Positions 1-9,253 of a stretch of DNA of 30,803 nt are shown in pieces (within the stretch, counting starts at the first letter, position 1; each line of letters opens with the position of its first letter). Origin of the DNA: Guyanagaster necrorhizus (taxonomy: Eukaryota; Basidiomycota; Agaricomycetes; Agaricales; Physalacriaceae). Where the stretch lies: the NCBI RefSeq assembly GCF_019112545.1, contig NW_025064914.1, positions 1 to 30,803 of the forward strand, read 5' to 3'. The notes below the pieces were generated by a model that worked only from the letters and a program-made list of their open reading frames with translations, searched no databases and was not told the origin of the DNA. Made by a program: the position numbers and the translations under genes.

Positions 1-112
1 ACCTCAACTGTATTTGGTGATTGTGTATTGAGTGGTTAGGTGTTGGTGTTTGAGAGTTCATTCCTCATTCACTTCTCTTAGTCACTTAGCTGTTACCAAG
101 CACATCACCATT
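1..112 (+). repeat. Inverted repeat arm, partner at 26887-26997
   Basis: Read on the plus strand, this stretch matches the reverse complement of 26887-26997 over about 111 bp with scattered, mostly transition, differences. Position 1 pairs with 26997 and about 112 pairs with 26887. Beyond 112 the two copies diverge: the left copy continues into Ty3/gypsy RNase H coding sequence, the right copy into unrelated DNA. It is therefore a piece of some dispersed repeat joined to the gypsy relic. The repeat may continue to the left of the window. Identity of the parent element is unknown. Confidence 0.75.
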
Positions 113-1275
113 CTTACCCATTGGGTTCTCAATCAGCAGATAGTCATAGAGACTAATGCCTTCAACTACATGATTACCACTATTCTTTCCATCTATTTTG
201 AAGATAGCAAAATTCACCTCATTGCTTTCTGCTCCTAGAGCCTCCACAATGCTGAACTCAACTATGATACATATGACAAAGAGCTTTTGGCCATCTTTGA
301 AGCTTTTAAACATTGATGCCATTATCTTGAAGGCTCTATGGACTCTATCAATGTGGTGACAGACCATAAGAATCTTGAATACTTTGCCACTACTAAGATT
401 CTCACCCACCAACAAGTCTATTGGTTCAAATACCTCTCTCAATTCAATCTAGTAATCCAGTTCTGCCTGGAGAAACTTGGTAGAAAACTAGATGCACTCA
501 CTAGATGATGGGATGTCTATCCTAAAGAGAGAGATAGCCAATATGCCTAAGTCAATTTCCACAATTTCTGACCTGTCTTCATCTAAGAACAACTCTGCAT
601 GTCACTCTGCAACCTATATCAAAGGCTCTACTCTCTAAGCTAGTGCTATCATGAATATTGACAAACTCTATATTGACATCAAACAAGCATAATCCTCTGA
701 CTCTATGGCTTCCAATGGTCTCTGCCAGGCCAAATCAGTTTCTGAATCCTCTCTCTCTCAGTGGTCCATTAGTGAATCTGGCATTCTTTGCTTTGAAGGT
801 CACATATATGTTTTGGACTCTAATGATCTCTGTCTTTATATACTGCAGAACAATTATGACCACATTCTGACAGGCTATTTTGGTCAAAACCAGACATTAG
901 AGCTAGTCTGATAGAATTACACTTCAACAAAGATGCATGAATATGTTTGACACTATATCAAGTCCTGCACAGTTTGTGGATGTAACAAGACACCCAGATA
1001 TCATCTCTATGGGTTGCTTAAGCCTCTACTGGTCTCCAAATGGCCATGAGATTCCATCTCTATGGATTTTATTGAACAGCTTCCAGACTCTAATAGATTG
1101 ACTGCCATTCTAATAGTTATTGACCATGTTAGCAAGCAAGCCATCTTCATCCCCACTCATGACACTATTAACTCTGTGGAGCTTATCCAACTTTTTGTTA
1201 TTCATATTTTCTCCAAACATAGAGTACCCAGTCATATCATCTCTGACTATAGCTTCAAATTTGTTTTTCTGTTCA
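104..1275 (+). mobile_element. Ty3/gypsy retrotransposon relic: RNase H and integrase
   Basis: Several reading frames together give the order typical of fungal Ty3/gypsy Pol. RNase H starts near 104 (ILTHWV, then a stretch ending NYMITTILSIYFED) and runs to about 510 (VVTDHKNLEYFATTKIL; then the region where a DALTRRWDVYP-like motif belongs). The integrase zinc-binding region is at about 760-1015 (DHILTGYFGQNQT, then SCTVCGC), and the catalytic core begins at 1062 (MDFIEQLPDSNRLTAIL, KQAIFIPTHDTIN, HIFSKHRVPSHIISD). Many stops and frameshifts interrupt it, mostly explicable by C-to-T or G-to-A changes, and CpG is almost absent. The aspartates expected in RNase H and integrase are partly replaced (for instance ETN where ETD is usual). 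This is a dead, heavily mutated copy lacking gag, protease and RT in this window. The core is interrupted after FKFV near 1275 and resumes at about 2865. Confidence 0.85.
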
Positions 1276-2860
1276 CCTATTGACATGCCCTCTGCATGTC
1301 CAGATGTGTAATTTTGTGAATTATGACAATGCCTTGACTGTATTACAGTCTACTATGCATACAATAAAGAATATAGCTAGAGTGCAGTGAAATAGGACCT
1401 GTATGACAACTGGCTTGAATGATGATTGGTGGAGAGCATGGTCTAGCAGCAGGATAATACTGGGGGGAAGGGTCATACTGTGCATAAGGTCCCAGCACTT
1501 GACACTAAATGTGCTAATACAAGTACAGAAAGACCCACTAAAATTAAAGAGCATATGATCAAAATATGATTAGAGCTTTGTGCATAACTTTGTGGCACAC
1601 TGATCAATGATGCATAGATATTGATTGGCCAAGAGACATGTTCTAGAACAGAGAATTGGTGCACAATGAGATAAACCCAAATATTGGAATTATTGGCCTA
1701 GAAATGAGAAGATTAAGTGAAAGAAATGACCAGAAATAACCTCAAGAGTCTGAAACAACTCCTGCACATAGATTAATTGCCCTGAGGAGATAAGAGAGTG
1801 AAGATACCAGTGGCTAGGCCACTAAAAGAGCTAACTGGTGTCAGGTTGCATAGAAACAAAAGGCAGTCCTGATCTGGAGTGGAATATGCCTGTCAGACTG
1901 TGACATGCATACAAATGATACACGAGAGACTCTGGAACAGAGTTTCATACATTGAAACTACTGTATTAGAGGTCTCTTAGTAAGTACAGTAGTAGACTAT
2001 TCAAGTACTATATTGTAAGAGTAGTAGACAAGTTTACAACCTTCTATAGTTGCAGTGTATTAGGCATGAAGGCCTTCTGCTCCAGCTCTGAGTTTGTGTT
2101 TGTAACTTCAGATGAGAGAATAGACTGATTATTGATATAATTAAGAGAGACCTGAGAACTGTGTGAAGCACAAGAGCTTGCATGAGACTTTAGTTCAATT
2201 TAATAAAAGGTTTTGAATTGCACTCTAGCCTGAGAATAAGAGAGCAGTATCTGAAGGGTGCTCTTTTGAGATTTTGAGGTATTTGTGATGTGAGGTGCTA
2301 CAGATGATAGAGATTCAAACCCTTTGGATCTGTGGATAGGGTTTTCTTGTGTTTTATATCTCTGGATCACATAGGTTTGAATTCTGTGGGTCTATGATCA
2401 GTTTAGAAACTCATGCACAGAGGTTTGAATCTTTTGGCACTTGTAAATGAGTTTGCAAGGGTTTCTGCCTAGAGCATGAATCTTTGAGTCATGTATTATG
2501 TTTGTTAGGGATTTTGAGTTGATATAAGCAGTGCTTGGGACTATTGAGAGTTTCGTGGGAGTGTTTCAATATATTGTATTGAGCTACAGTATTCTTTGCT
2601 TTGAGGTCCAACAACATTTATTGCCACATTTTGTTTTTATAAAAAAAAAGCTTTGAGACTTAGAGAGATCTGAGACTGTTATACATATGCTATTGCTATT
2701 TATGTGCAGTGGATTCATTGAAGAAGACAATTATACTTGCTATAACTACTCTTATTATATTACAACTTCCCAACAAACTAAGAGTATTGTGTGTGTGTTG
2801 GTGTAGGTGTGATCAGTGGATAGCACTCTGCTGTATCTGTTTTCACCTCACATGCACACA
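1276..2860. other. CpG-depleted unidentified DNA splitting the gypsy integrase
   Basis: About 1.6 kb separates the two parts of the gypsy integrase. No long open frame and no recognisable protein domain is visible. CpG is nearly absent (I saw it at about 1923 and 2554), as in the neighbouring relics. Around 2290-2440 a short motif recurs (gattcaaaccctttgg, aggtttgaattctgtggg, aggtttgaatcttttggc), and 2638-2650 contains an A tract. I infer an old nested insertion of a different repeat, but no terminal repeats or target-site duplication could be fixed, so its class stays open. Confidence 0.5.
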
Positions 2861-2864
2861 AAAC

Positions 2865-2990
2865 CTTTTTATTATGCTCTAGCTATAGCCCTCAACAAGG
2901 TGCTTCACTTCACTTCTGGTTACCATCTGAAGGCTGACAGACAAACTAAATATGCAAACCAAACCCTGGAGTAATATATCTGCATCTACT
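2865..2990 (+). mobile_element. Ty3/gypsy integrase, continuation after the insertion
   Basis: The frame here reads VLHFTSGYHLKADRQTK followed by ANQTLE and a stop. This is the region around the third catalytic residue of a Ty3/gypsy integrase core (family pattern SGYHPEADGQTERxNQTLEQYLR). The glutamate position after QT is K here, so the catalytic Glu is lost. It continues the relic at 104-1275 in the same orientation. The join to copia-type sequence falls between about 2985 and 3040. Confidence 0.75.
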
Positions 2991-4569
2991 CTGATACCTC
3001 TAATTTATACATCCCATAGAGTTATAACAATGCATTATACATTGACAAGGACTGCTAGAAGGCCACAATGGATATTGAATATAGAATGCATATGCTGAAG
3101 CACATATGGGACCTAGTTGATCCTCCACTAGATGTGAACATTATGAATTGCAAATGAGTTTATAGAATGAAATGAGATGAAGATGAAAACTGGCTCAAGG
3201 ACAAGGTGAGACTTGTTGGAAAGAGGTACATTCAACAGCTCAGCCTGAACTACAATGACACTTGGGCTGCTATAACTTGTCTTGAGTTTGTCTGCATGTC
3301 AGTGGCTGTTGCAGTGAAACTCAATCTTCACCTCTGGCAAGTGGATTTTGTCTTGGCATATCTGAACAGTGAAACTGGGAAGAACATTTATATGTGCCAG
3401 CCTCCTAGATATGTCATCAAGAGTCAGAAGGATAAGATATGTAAGCTTGTTTACACTATCTATGAAACTATGCAAGAAGGTCATGACTGATTCAAGATGC
3501 TTGGAAAGATGTATGATGAACTTGGATACCAAACATCCCATGCAGACTCTTGTGTTCAGACAATAGGCTCACAAGGTGAGGATTATACTATTATAGATAT
3601 ATACACAGACAATGTGTGGAGAGTGTCATCTAGTGCCATGGAAGCAAGTCATTGAAAGAAGAAGCTTGAAGAAAAATGAGAGCTTAATGATGTGGGGGAG
3701 AATCACTACTTCCTGGGGATGAAGATTGATCAGGATCTTGAAGCAGGCATGATATTGTTCTCCCAATATACTGAGAGAACATCATATTGAATTTTGATCT
3801 CAACTATCTCACTCTGTGATCCACCTCATTGCCCATTGGAGTTATCCTTAATAACTCACAGTCACCAGAGACCCAGGCTGAGAAGGATGATATGGCCAGG
3901 TTTCCATACTGCTGACTTTTGGGTCATATGATATGGAGACAGCTTGCAACTTGCCCAGACCTATGCTATCCAGTGAGCTTACTATCTTGCTTCTAAAGTA
4001 ATCCTGGCCCTGCACATTGAAAAGTGTTGCTACACATTATAGGTTATATAAAGAGCACTATGGATTATGGTATTCTGTTCTCACATGGTGAACCATTGAC
4101 TCCCATTAGATTTGTGGATGCCAATTATAGAGGTTGTCAAGACACTGTATGTTCCACCTTTGGCTATGTGTTCACTATGGCTGGGGCACCCATTTTCTGG
4201 AGCTTAAAACATCAGGCTACAGTTGCTCTCTCCACTATCAAGGCAGAATATATTTTGCTGACACATGCAGCACAGCAGATGATGTGGATAATGTCCTGGA
4301 TGGAAGAGGTCCAACTCCCACAGCTGTGGCTGGCTGTGCTCTATGGTGACAACCAAGAGGCCATGGCTCTTATGAAGAATACTCATTCTCATCACAAGGT
4401 CAAACATATTTGGATTCATGAACATTTCATTCAAGATCTTGTCAGGGATGGTGACTTGTGCATAGACTTCATCCATGGGTACACAAACCCTGCTGACATG
4501 TTCATGAAGCCATTACTCTGTAATGTTCACCATGGCCACTTGGAGAGCCTCACTATTGTACTGTTGTAA
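2990..4569 (+). mobile_element. Ty1/copia Pol relic: reverse transcriptase and RNase H
   Basis: The reverse transcriptase begins near 3060 (TMDIEYRMHMLKHIWDLVDP, a CKxVYR motif near 3150, DKVRLVGKRYIQQLSLNY at 3202 onward, HLWQVDFVLAYLNSE near 3335). The region of the catalytic YVDD-type box near 3600 reads IYTDNVW, with the second aspartate replaced. RNase H is the long open frame 4024-4569 (181 aa) containing YGILFSHGEPLTPIRFVDA, STIKAEYILLTHAAQQ, VLYGDNQEAMAL and the closing NPADMFMKPL. Stops and frameshifts occur through 3100-4000, so the element cannot make a working enzyme. Gag, protease and integrase are missing: the copy is 5'-truncated and joined to the gypsy relic at about 2990. The element ends in a polypurine tract and LTR just downstream. 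Confidence 0.88.
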
Positions 4570-4588
4570 TGGTATGGATATGGGGGAG

Positions 4589-4828
4589 TGTTGCAGGATA
4601 TCCATATCGTATACCCATTACCTTTTCTTCAATCTTACTATATATATACTTACTTACCTCCTGTTTGTTCTCAATCACTGTATAGTCCAGCTGTCATTAC
4701 CCAGGTATCTCAGTCATTTCACCTTCGCTGTGCCCGACTGAGGTATGTATACCTTACTGTGTCTGATACTTACTTACTCATGCTCGTTCATAGATCTTAT
4801 CTATATTCTTCTGTTAAAAGATCCAACA
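4589..4828 (+). mobile_element. 3' LTR of the Ty1/copia relic
   Basis: The 240-bp segment begins TGTTGCAGGATATCC and ends AAAAGATCCAACA, giving the inverted termini TGTTG...CAACA expected of an LTR. It is preceded by a purine tract (tgggggag, 4581-4588) in the place of the plus-strand priming site, 19 bp after the RNase H stop. CpG content and gene content change abruptly at its right edge. No 5' LTR for this copy is in the window, so no target-site duplication can be tested. Confidence 0.8.
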
Positions 4829-5303
4829 CACCCATGGATCTCAGTTGGCGTTGTCGAGCAAACTCTTGCTCAATGATGTCATCAGAGAAGTCATGAATCG
4901 ACGTCCGGTGAGATGAGCGAGACGAGCGGATCGATCTGGCCACAGAGGGGGGGATCGAGTGAGGAGGAGAGTGGGGATCAGAAAATGTCGCAGGATGCAG
5001 GTGTCTGATGATGGACATCTCTAATGCCGGCGTGCCTTCAGGCAGCATGATGATGCCTGATAGACGATATCTGGCATTACAGTGCGAGGGAAGTGGCAGC
5101 ACATCGGCCGTAGACAATAGATTTGCATCCCTAGGGTTGGATGCGAGCACAGAAGTAGTGGTCGGGGGTAATGGGATGTGCCCCGACAATGAGGGCGTAT
5201 AGATAGGTAGCGGTTGGTAACTCTCGACGTCGTGTCAAGAATCAGGACTTGTAGGTGGTCGCTGTAAGGCCGCAGAGCTCTCCGATGCTGATAAGTGGAC
5301 CAT
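4829..5303 (-). pseudogene. N-terminal part of an unidentified host gene, cut by the copia LTR
   Basis: Reading leftward from an ATG at 5303, one frame runs to the LTR edge at 4829 (158 codons) with a single stop, TGA at 5237-5235. The composition is Ser/Pro/Thr-rich and polar, starting MVHLSASESSAALQ, with QPLPIYTPS in the middle and an acidic-basic stretch HDFSDDIIEQEFARQRQLRS just before the break. The frame then enters LTR sequence and stops within it at about 4797. The stop would be explained by one C-to-T change in a CGA codon. No family is recognised. I infer the start of a real gene destroyed by the retrotransposon insertion, because the coding-like frame ends exactly at the LTR boundary. 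The ATG choice is the first in frame and is not otherwise supported. Confidence 0.5.
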
Positions 5304-5614
5304 CGAAGAGAGAAATCGTTTCGAAAAATAGATCTGTAAGCGTTAGTCTACTGTGGTTCTCCACAGCACAATACACAATTGAAGATGTGTAAAAAAGTGT
5401 AAAGAGTACGACACCTTACGAGGTCCGTTGACCGGAGAAATACACATGCAAACAGGGTGTATTGAACAGAGATGGTCCAGTAGACACTAGGTAAGGCAGA
5501 CGTACAAGATGGCCGTAAAAAGTTAACAGATATCCCGATAAATAACCAATGAAAACTACCATGTGTAACACCGTTAGTAAGCAAGGATATAAAGCGTAAT
5601 ACGGATCCCTTACA
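5304..5614. other. Intergenic, nothing recognised
   Basis: This 310-bp stretch lies between the start of the truncated minus-strand gene and the synthase 3' fragment. Short open frames on the minus strand (5348-5626 and 5416-5829) show no domain and partly overlap the antisense of the synthase fragment. It may hold the promoter of the truncated gene, but I see no clear element. Confidence 0.4.
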
Positions 5615-5616
5615 TT

Positions 5617-5904
5617 CATGATGCACTCACCTGGGTGGAAGACCGTTGTTATTGGTCGACCAGGAGGTTTCTGGCGTTGTGGATGGAGATACCGTCGTAG
5701 GGACGTGAAACCAATGCCATTGCATCTCACTACCTGAATGGGATGGCAATCTGGGTCCGTTGTAACGAATGTTGGCAATTCGAAAGCGGGCGGTACTTTG
5801 GATCCAATGGCAGAGTGATTCAACAGCATAGGATGGTTACTCTTATGCCCAAGCAGTTTTCAATCAGCGATCCGCTTCTGATACACGAATCTCAGTCTAT
5901 TTAG
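5617..5904 (+). pseudogene. Sesquiterpene synthase 3' fragment (STS3)
   Basis: This 96-codon frame matches the last exon of STS1 and STS2. It starts at HDALTWVEDR, keeps the C-terminal signature [10 protein letters not shown] (the conserved Arg-Tyr pair of class I terpene cyclases) and [12 protein letters not shown], and ends at the same TAG as STS1. A TAG at 5698-5700 replaces the Trp of the IPSWGP motif. Everything upstream is gone: no metal-binding motifs and no start. It is closer to STS1 in its tail ([15 protein letters not shown] is shared) and forms the left copy of a duplicated segment that continues beyond the gene. Non-functional. Confidence 0.9.
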
Positions 5905-6088
5905 TCATTCTTTAGACTGTTCCATCTGTGTGTCATTCGATATTATTTACGGAATACAAGTAGTCAGTACCAAATAGCCCATGACACTACATGATGCGAC
6001 ATCCGTTGTAGGCAGCGCGATCGTATCATAAGGTGAATGTCGGAAGTTCGTCTTTTACTGCCGCGGATCCTTTTGGACCTAAAGGACG

Positions 6089-6214
6089 ATGAAACATGAC
6101 ATCAGACCGTTCATCAGCAACCGAAGGCCCGATATCCGTGTCAGAGACACGTCGAGGATCGAAATGCTCCTACTATTCATGGAGCTATCTGTCTTGTTCA
6201 GCAACAACGCGTAG
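6089..6214 (+). CDS. Small ORF (41 aa) in the identical block, copy A
   Basis: ATG at 6089, TAG at 6212-6214, with an in-frame TAA three codons upstream of the ATG that fixes the frame opening. The peptide is basic at the N-terminus (MKHDIRPFISNRRPDIRVRD) and hydrophobic near the C-terminus (MLLLFMELSVLF). It has no recognised family and no classical signal peptide. It lies wholly inside the 173-bp block identical to 8842-9014, so the copy at 8873-8998 encodes the same peptide. DNA identity extends outside the frame, so conservation of the peptide itself is not shown. It may be chance or the remnant of a larger gene. Confidence 0.15.
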   Translation: MKHDIRPFISNRRPDIRVRDTSRIEMLLLFMELSVLFSNNA

Positions 6215-6468
6215 GTGCTCTGTCACGTTCAAACAGCTGATAGGTCCTCAGAGGTAATGATTGCATTGAACAGCAAAACTCGACAGACATGTGTATGTAT
6301 AGAAGTGGCTGTCTGGGTGTCAGACAAGAGTATGAAGAGCAGATGCTGGAACGCACAGACGATATGATTACCGCGCCATCCGGACGATTGAGATAGAGTA
6401 GCGAACTAGAGAAGACCAGTAAGATGCTCTACAGAGGAAAGCGAGGCTCACGCGCTGCAAAAACTTCA

Positions 6469-7314
6469 ACGAGGACCAGAGTGTACGATGACGAGCGGAC
6501 AACAGGTTTGTTGCGCTTCTTTAACACAGTAACCTATGCCAATTAATGGGATAGATACGATATGTCTTAACCCGGACCATATCTTATTGTGTACATAATG
6601 TCTGGGACTGGCATCCACTGTGTGGACACTGCTGTGCAGTGCCGCCTAGTACCTACATATCTACCTACCCCAACTGGGGTCGCGGTCGTCACAAATTCTC
6701 ACCTATAGACAAAGTTATCCAACTGCGCTCTTCCTTCAGTTCGAATGGTTCTGATCTAGCCAATGAAGGGACGGTACAAGATTCTGGCTCAGTAATGTTA
6801 TAAATGGGAATCGCTCGAGAATGCTTCTTTAATTCCATCGAAACTCCCAATCCAACTGCTTGAGAGAATCAATTTCCCCGAGTGAGCATACTAGACGCTC
6901 GCATGACTATCCGCTTCAGTCCTTCAACTGGGCGGAAATCAACTGGCACGAAGGACAGGCCTCGTCCATCCCAGAAAATGCATCGTTTTCCCCGGAGCAT
7001 CACCAGTTAGTTCATTAGCATGTGATATTTCAGAATCAGGGATGAATGTCGCTTAGTGCTCGAACTGGAACATGCTTGGAGCGTTGGCATGGACCGGATC
7101 CTCTGTGTCCTTTAGGCGGGATTACCATACTTCTCCGGTTGTCTGTAGCTAGATCTGCGACTACCACCAGCATTTCCCCATTCTCCTCTCGGACCTAGCG
7201 ATATGGTTCCAATGCTTGTAGTAGAATGGATGCCTTAGGTAAGTAGGCCGAGACACGATAGGGAATAGGTAGTCTCAGTAGGATGAGGCGAATGGGGCCA
7301 CTGTTATCATCTGT
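6469..7314. other. Intergenic DNA upstream of STS1
   Basis: No gene, RNA or mobile element is recognised. A TATA-like ttataaatg occurs near 6799 without an open frame behind it. The stretch probably contains the upstream regulatory region of STS1. It shows no obvious similarity to the DNA upstream of STS2 beyond the TATA-ATG spacing. Confidence 0.4.
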
Positions 7315-7323
7315 TATATAAAG
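7315..7323 (+). promoter_or_regulatory. TATA box of STS1
   Basis: TATATAAAG ends 47 bp before the chosen ATG at 7370. STS2 has TATAAAAG at exactly the same distance from its ATG, which supports both the element and both starts. Confidence 0.65.
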
Positions 7324-7369
7324 AGTCGTGACATCCCACAGTACAGAGACATCGCGCTCACCTTACAGC

Positions 7370-8668
7370 ATGGACACCCAATCTGATGTAGTGTTCCGCA
7401 TTCCTGACACTCTTACTTACTGGCCCTGGCCTCGCAGGATTAATCCTCATCATGAGGAAGTAAAGGCTGCGTCGGACGCTTGGTTTCGGTCCTTCAAAGC
7501 GTTCGGGCAAGAAGCTCAACGGTAGGTTCCCAACTACCTCCGTTTGTCCTTGTTCATTGTGTATTTCCAGAGCATATGAGCGCTGTGATTCTAGTATGAT
7601 ATTTCCTCTAAAGTCACAGCATATCGTGATTATTGACGCCGACCCAAGGTTTGTTGGCTTCACTAACATACTCGACAGCAACGAAGGGTACGCAGTTCGA
7701 TTCCTGGTCCATTTACTTCTAATTCCCTTTCATAGAACATCTCCGCACTGGATGCGACATGATGAACCTTCTATTTACTTTTGATGAGTATACTGACAAT
7801 AAACCGCCCGAAATTGTCCGTCAATACGCAGATATCGTTATGGACGCTATGAGACACCCTTACAAACCGCGACCTACTGACGAAATGGTTCTTGGGGTCG
7901 TTGCACAGGAGTACGAGTATTTTACTTGCATAACAAGGTGGTTCTGACTATCAACTACAGATTCTGGGCTCTTGCTGTAAAGTCGGCCAGCAGTACCTCT
8001 CAGAAGCACTTTATTGAAGGCTTTGAGAATTATGTGGCAGCTGTGGTCCAAGAAGCGGAGGAGCGGGAATGCCATCATATTCGGAATGTCGAAGATTACT
8101 TTGATATTCGTCGTCAGACTGTCGGTATCTACCCGGCGCACGCACTGATAGAGCTCGGCTACGACTTGCCTGACGAGGTGTTCAACCACCCAACGGTCGT
8201 TGCCCTGCGACGTCTAGGCGTCGATATGTTCATCTTGGATAATGTGGGGGTTTCTGTATTTCATCTAGTTGAGATATTCACGTTTCGTAGGACCTTGCTT
8301 CGTATAATAAGGAACAAGCGCTGGAAGAGTGCCCTCATAACATTCTGATCTGTGTTATGAACGAGCTGAAATGTGACCTCCATGCCGCACTCTCCTGGGT
8401 GGAAGACTGTTATCGGTCAACCAGGAACAAGTTTCTGATGCTGTGGACGGAGATACCATCATGGGGACCTGAGACCGACGCCATTGCAGCTCTCTACTTG
8501 CATGGGATCGCGAACTGGGTCCGGGGTAATGAATGTTGGAATTTCGAATGTGGGCGGTACTTTGGATCCAATGGCAGAGCGATTCAACAGCATAGGATGG
8601 TTACTCTTATGCCCAAGCAGTTTTCGATCAGCGATCCGCTTCTAATACACGAATCTCAGTCCATTTAG
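7370..8668 (+). CDS. Sesquiterpene synthase, class I terpene cyclase (STS1)
   Basis: Predicted to cyclise farnesyl diphosphate with Mg2+ in the cytosol. Six exons: 7370-7521, 7571-7593, 7649-7687, 7736-7910, 7961-8243 and 8291-8668. All five introns (47-55 bp) are GT-AG, and the joined exons give 1050 nt, 349 aa, the usual length for basidiomycete synthases. The N-terminal region has [17 protein letters not shown]. The first metal motif is FDEYTD at about residue 90 (D-D/E-x-x-D), and the NSE motif NDLASYNKE is created across intron 5. The C-terminal Arg-Tyr pair lies in CGRYFG. The pattern YFDIRR and [13 protein letters not shown] recalls the Agaricomycete clade that includes protoilludene synthases. 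That clade is known to feed illudin- and melleolide-type pathways, but product specificity cannot be read from sequence. It is intact, with no broken residue. Its last exon and 3' flank are duplicated at 5615-6468. Confidence 0.95.
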
Positions 8669-9253
8669 TCGTTCCTTAGACTATTTCATTCGTGCTTCTT
8701 GTTTACGAAATAGTAACAGCTAGCATCAAATCACCCAGAATCAAATACGACATTACATGATGCGACATCCTATCCAAGAGACGTATCCCTTTGTAGGCTG
8801 CGCGATCGTATCCTAGGACAAATGTCGAAGTTCGTCTTTTGCTGCCGCGGATCCTTTTGGACCTAAAGGACGATGAAACATGACATCAGACCGTTCATCA
8901 GCAACCGAAGGCCCGATATCCGTGTCAGAGACACGTCGAGGATCGAAATGCTCCTACTATTCATGGAGCTATCTGTCTTGTTCAGCAACAACGCGTAGGT
9001 GCTCTGTCACGTTCGAACAGCTGATAGATCCCCAGAGGTAATGATTACATTGAGCAGCAAAACTCGATAGACATGTGTATGCATAGAAATGGCTGTCTGA
9101 GTGTCAGACAAGAGTATGAAAAGCAGACGCGGGAACGCACAGACGATATGATTACCGCGCCATCCGGACGATTGAGATAGAGTAGCGAACTAGAGAAGAC
9201 CAGTAAGATGCTCTACAGAGGAAAGAGAGACGCACGCGCTGTCAAAACTTCCT
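8380..9253 (+). repeat. Tandem segmental duplication, copy B
   Basis: Direct-repeat partner of 5615-6468. It begins inside the last exon of STS1 and runs about 580 bp past its stop codon. The internal block 8842-9014 is identical to 6058-6230 base for base. Copy B carries the functional gene end, so copy A is best read as the derived, truncated duplicate. Confidence 0.9.
8873..8998 (+). CDS. Small ORF (41 aa) in the identical block, copy B
   Basis: Same sequence and frame as the ORF at 6089-6214, including the upstream in-frame TAA. It lies about 205 bp downstream of the STS1 stop codon, in the same orientation. On the opposite strand the same block also has an open stretch (EHFDPRRVSDTDIGPSVADE onward), so the coding strand, if any, is undecided. 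No family recognised. Confidence 0.15.
   Translation: MKHDIRPFISNRRPDIRVRDTSRIEMLLLFMELSVLFSNNA

Larger units (their letters stand above)
5615..6468 (+). repeat. Tandem segmental duplication, copy A
   Basis: This segment matches 8380-9253 in direct orientation, about 2.8 kb apart. It covers the synthase 3' fragment, its 3' flank and about 500 bp of further DNA, ending near gcaaaaacttc. Similarity is uneven: the coding tail and immediate flank differ at many sites and by small indels, 6058-6230 is perfectly identical to 8842-9014, and 6231-6468 differs mainly by transitions. Confidence 0.9.

Noticed and set aside
4797..4828. Last residues of the minus-strand frame within the LTR
   Set aside because: These codons belong to retrotransposon sequence, so the gene fragment is ended at 4829.
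7697..7707. gttcgattcc, resembling a tRNA B box
   Set aside because: It lies inside intron 3 of STS1 with no A box, acceptor stem or anticodon arm around it.
7358..8189. Minus-strand frames 7358-7681 and 7860-8189
   Set aside because: Shadows of STS1, where the plus strand gives a complete six-exon synthase.
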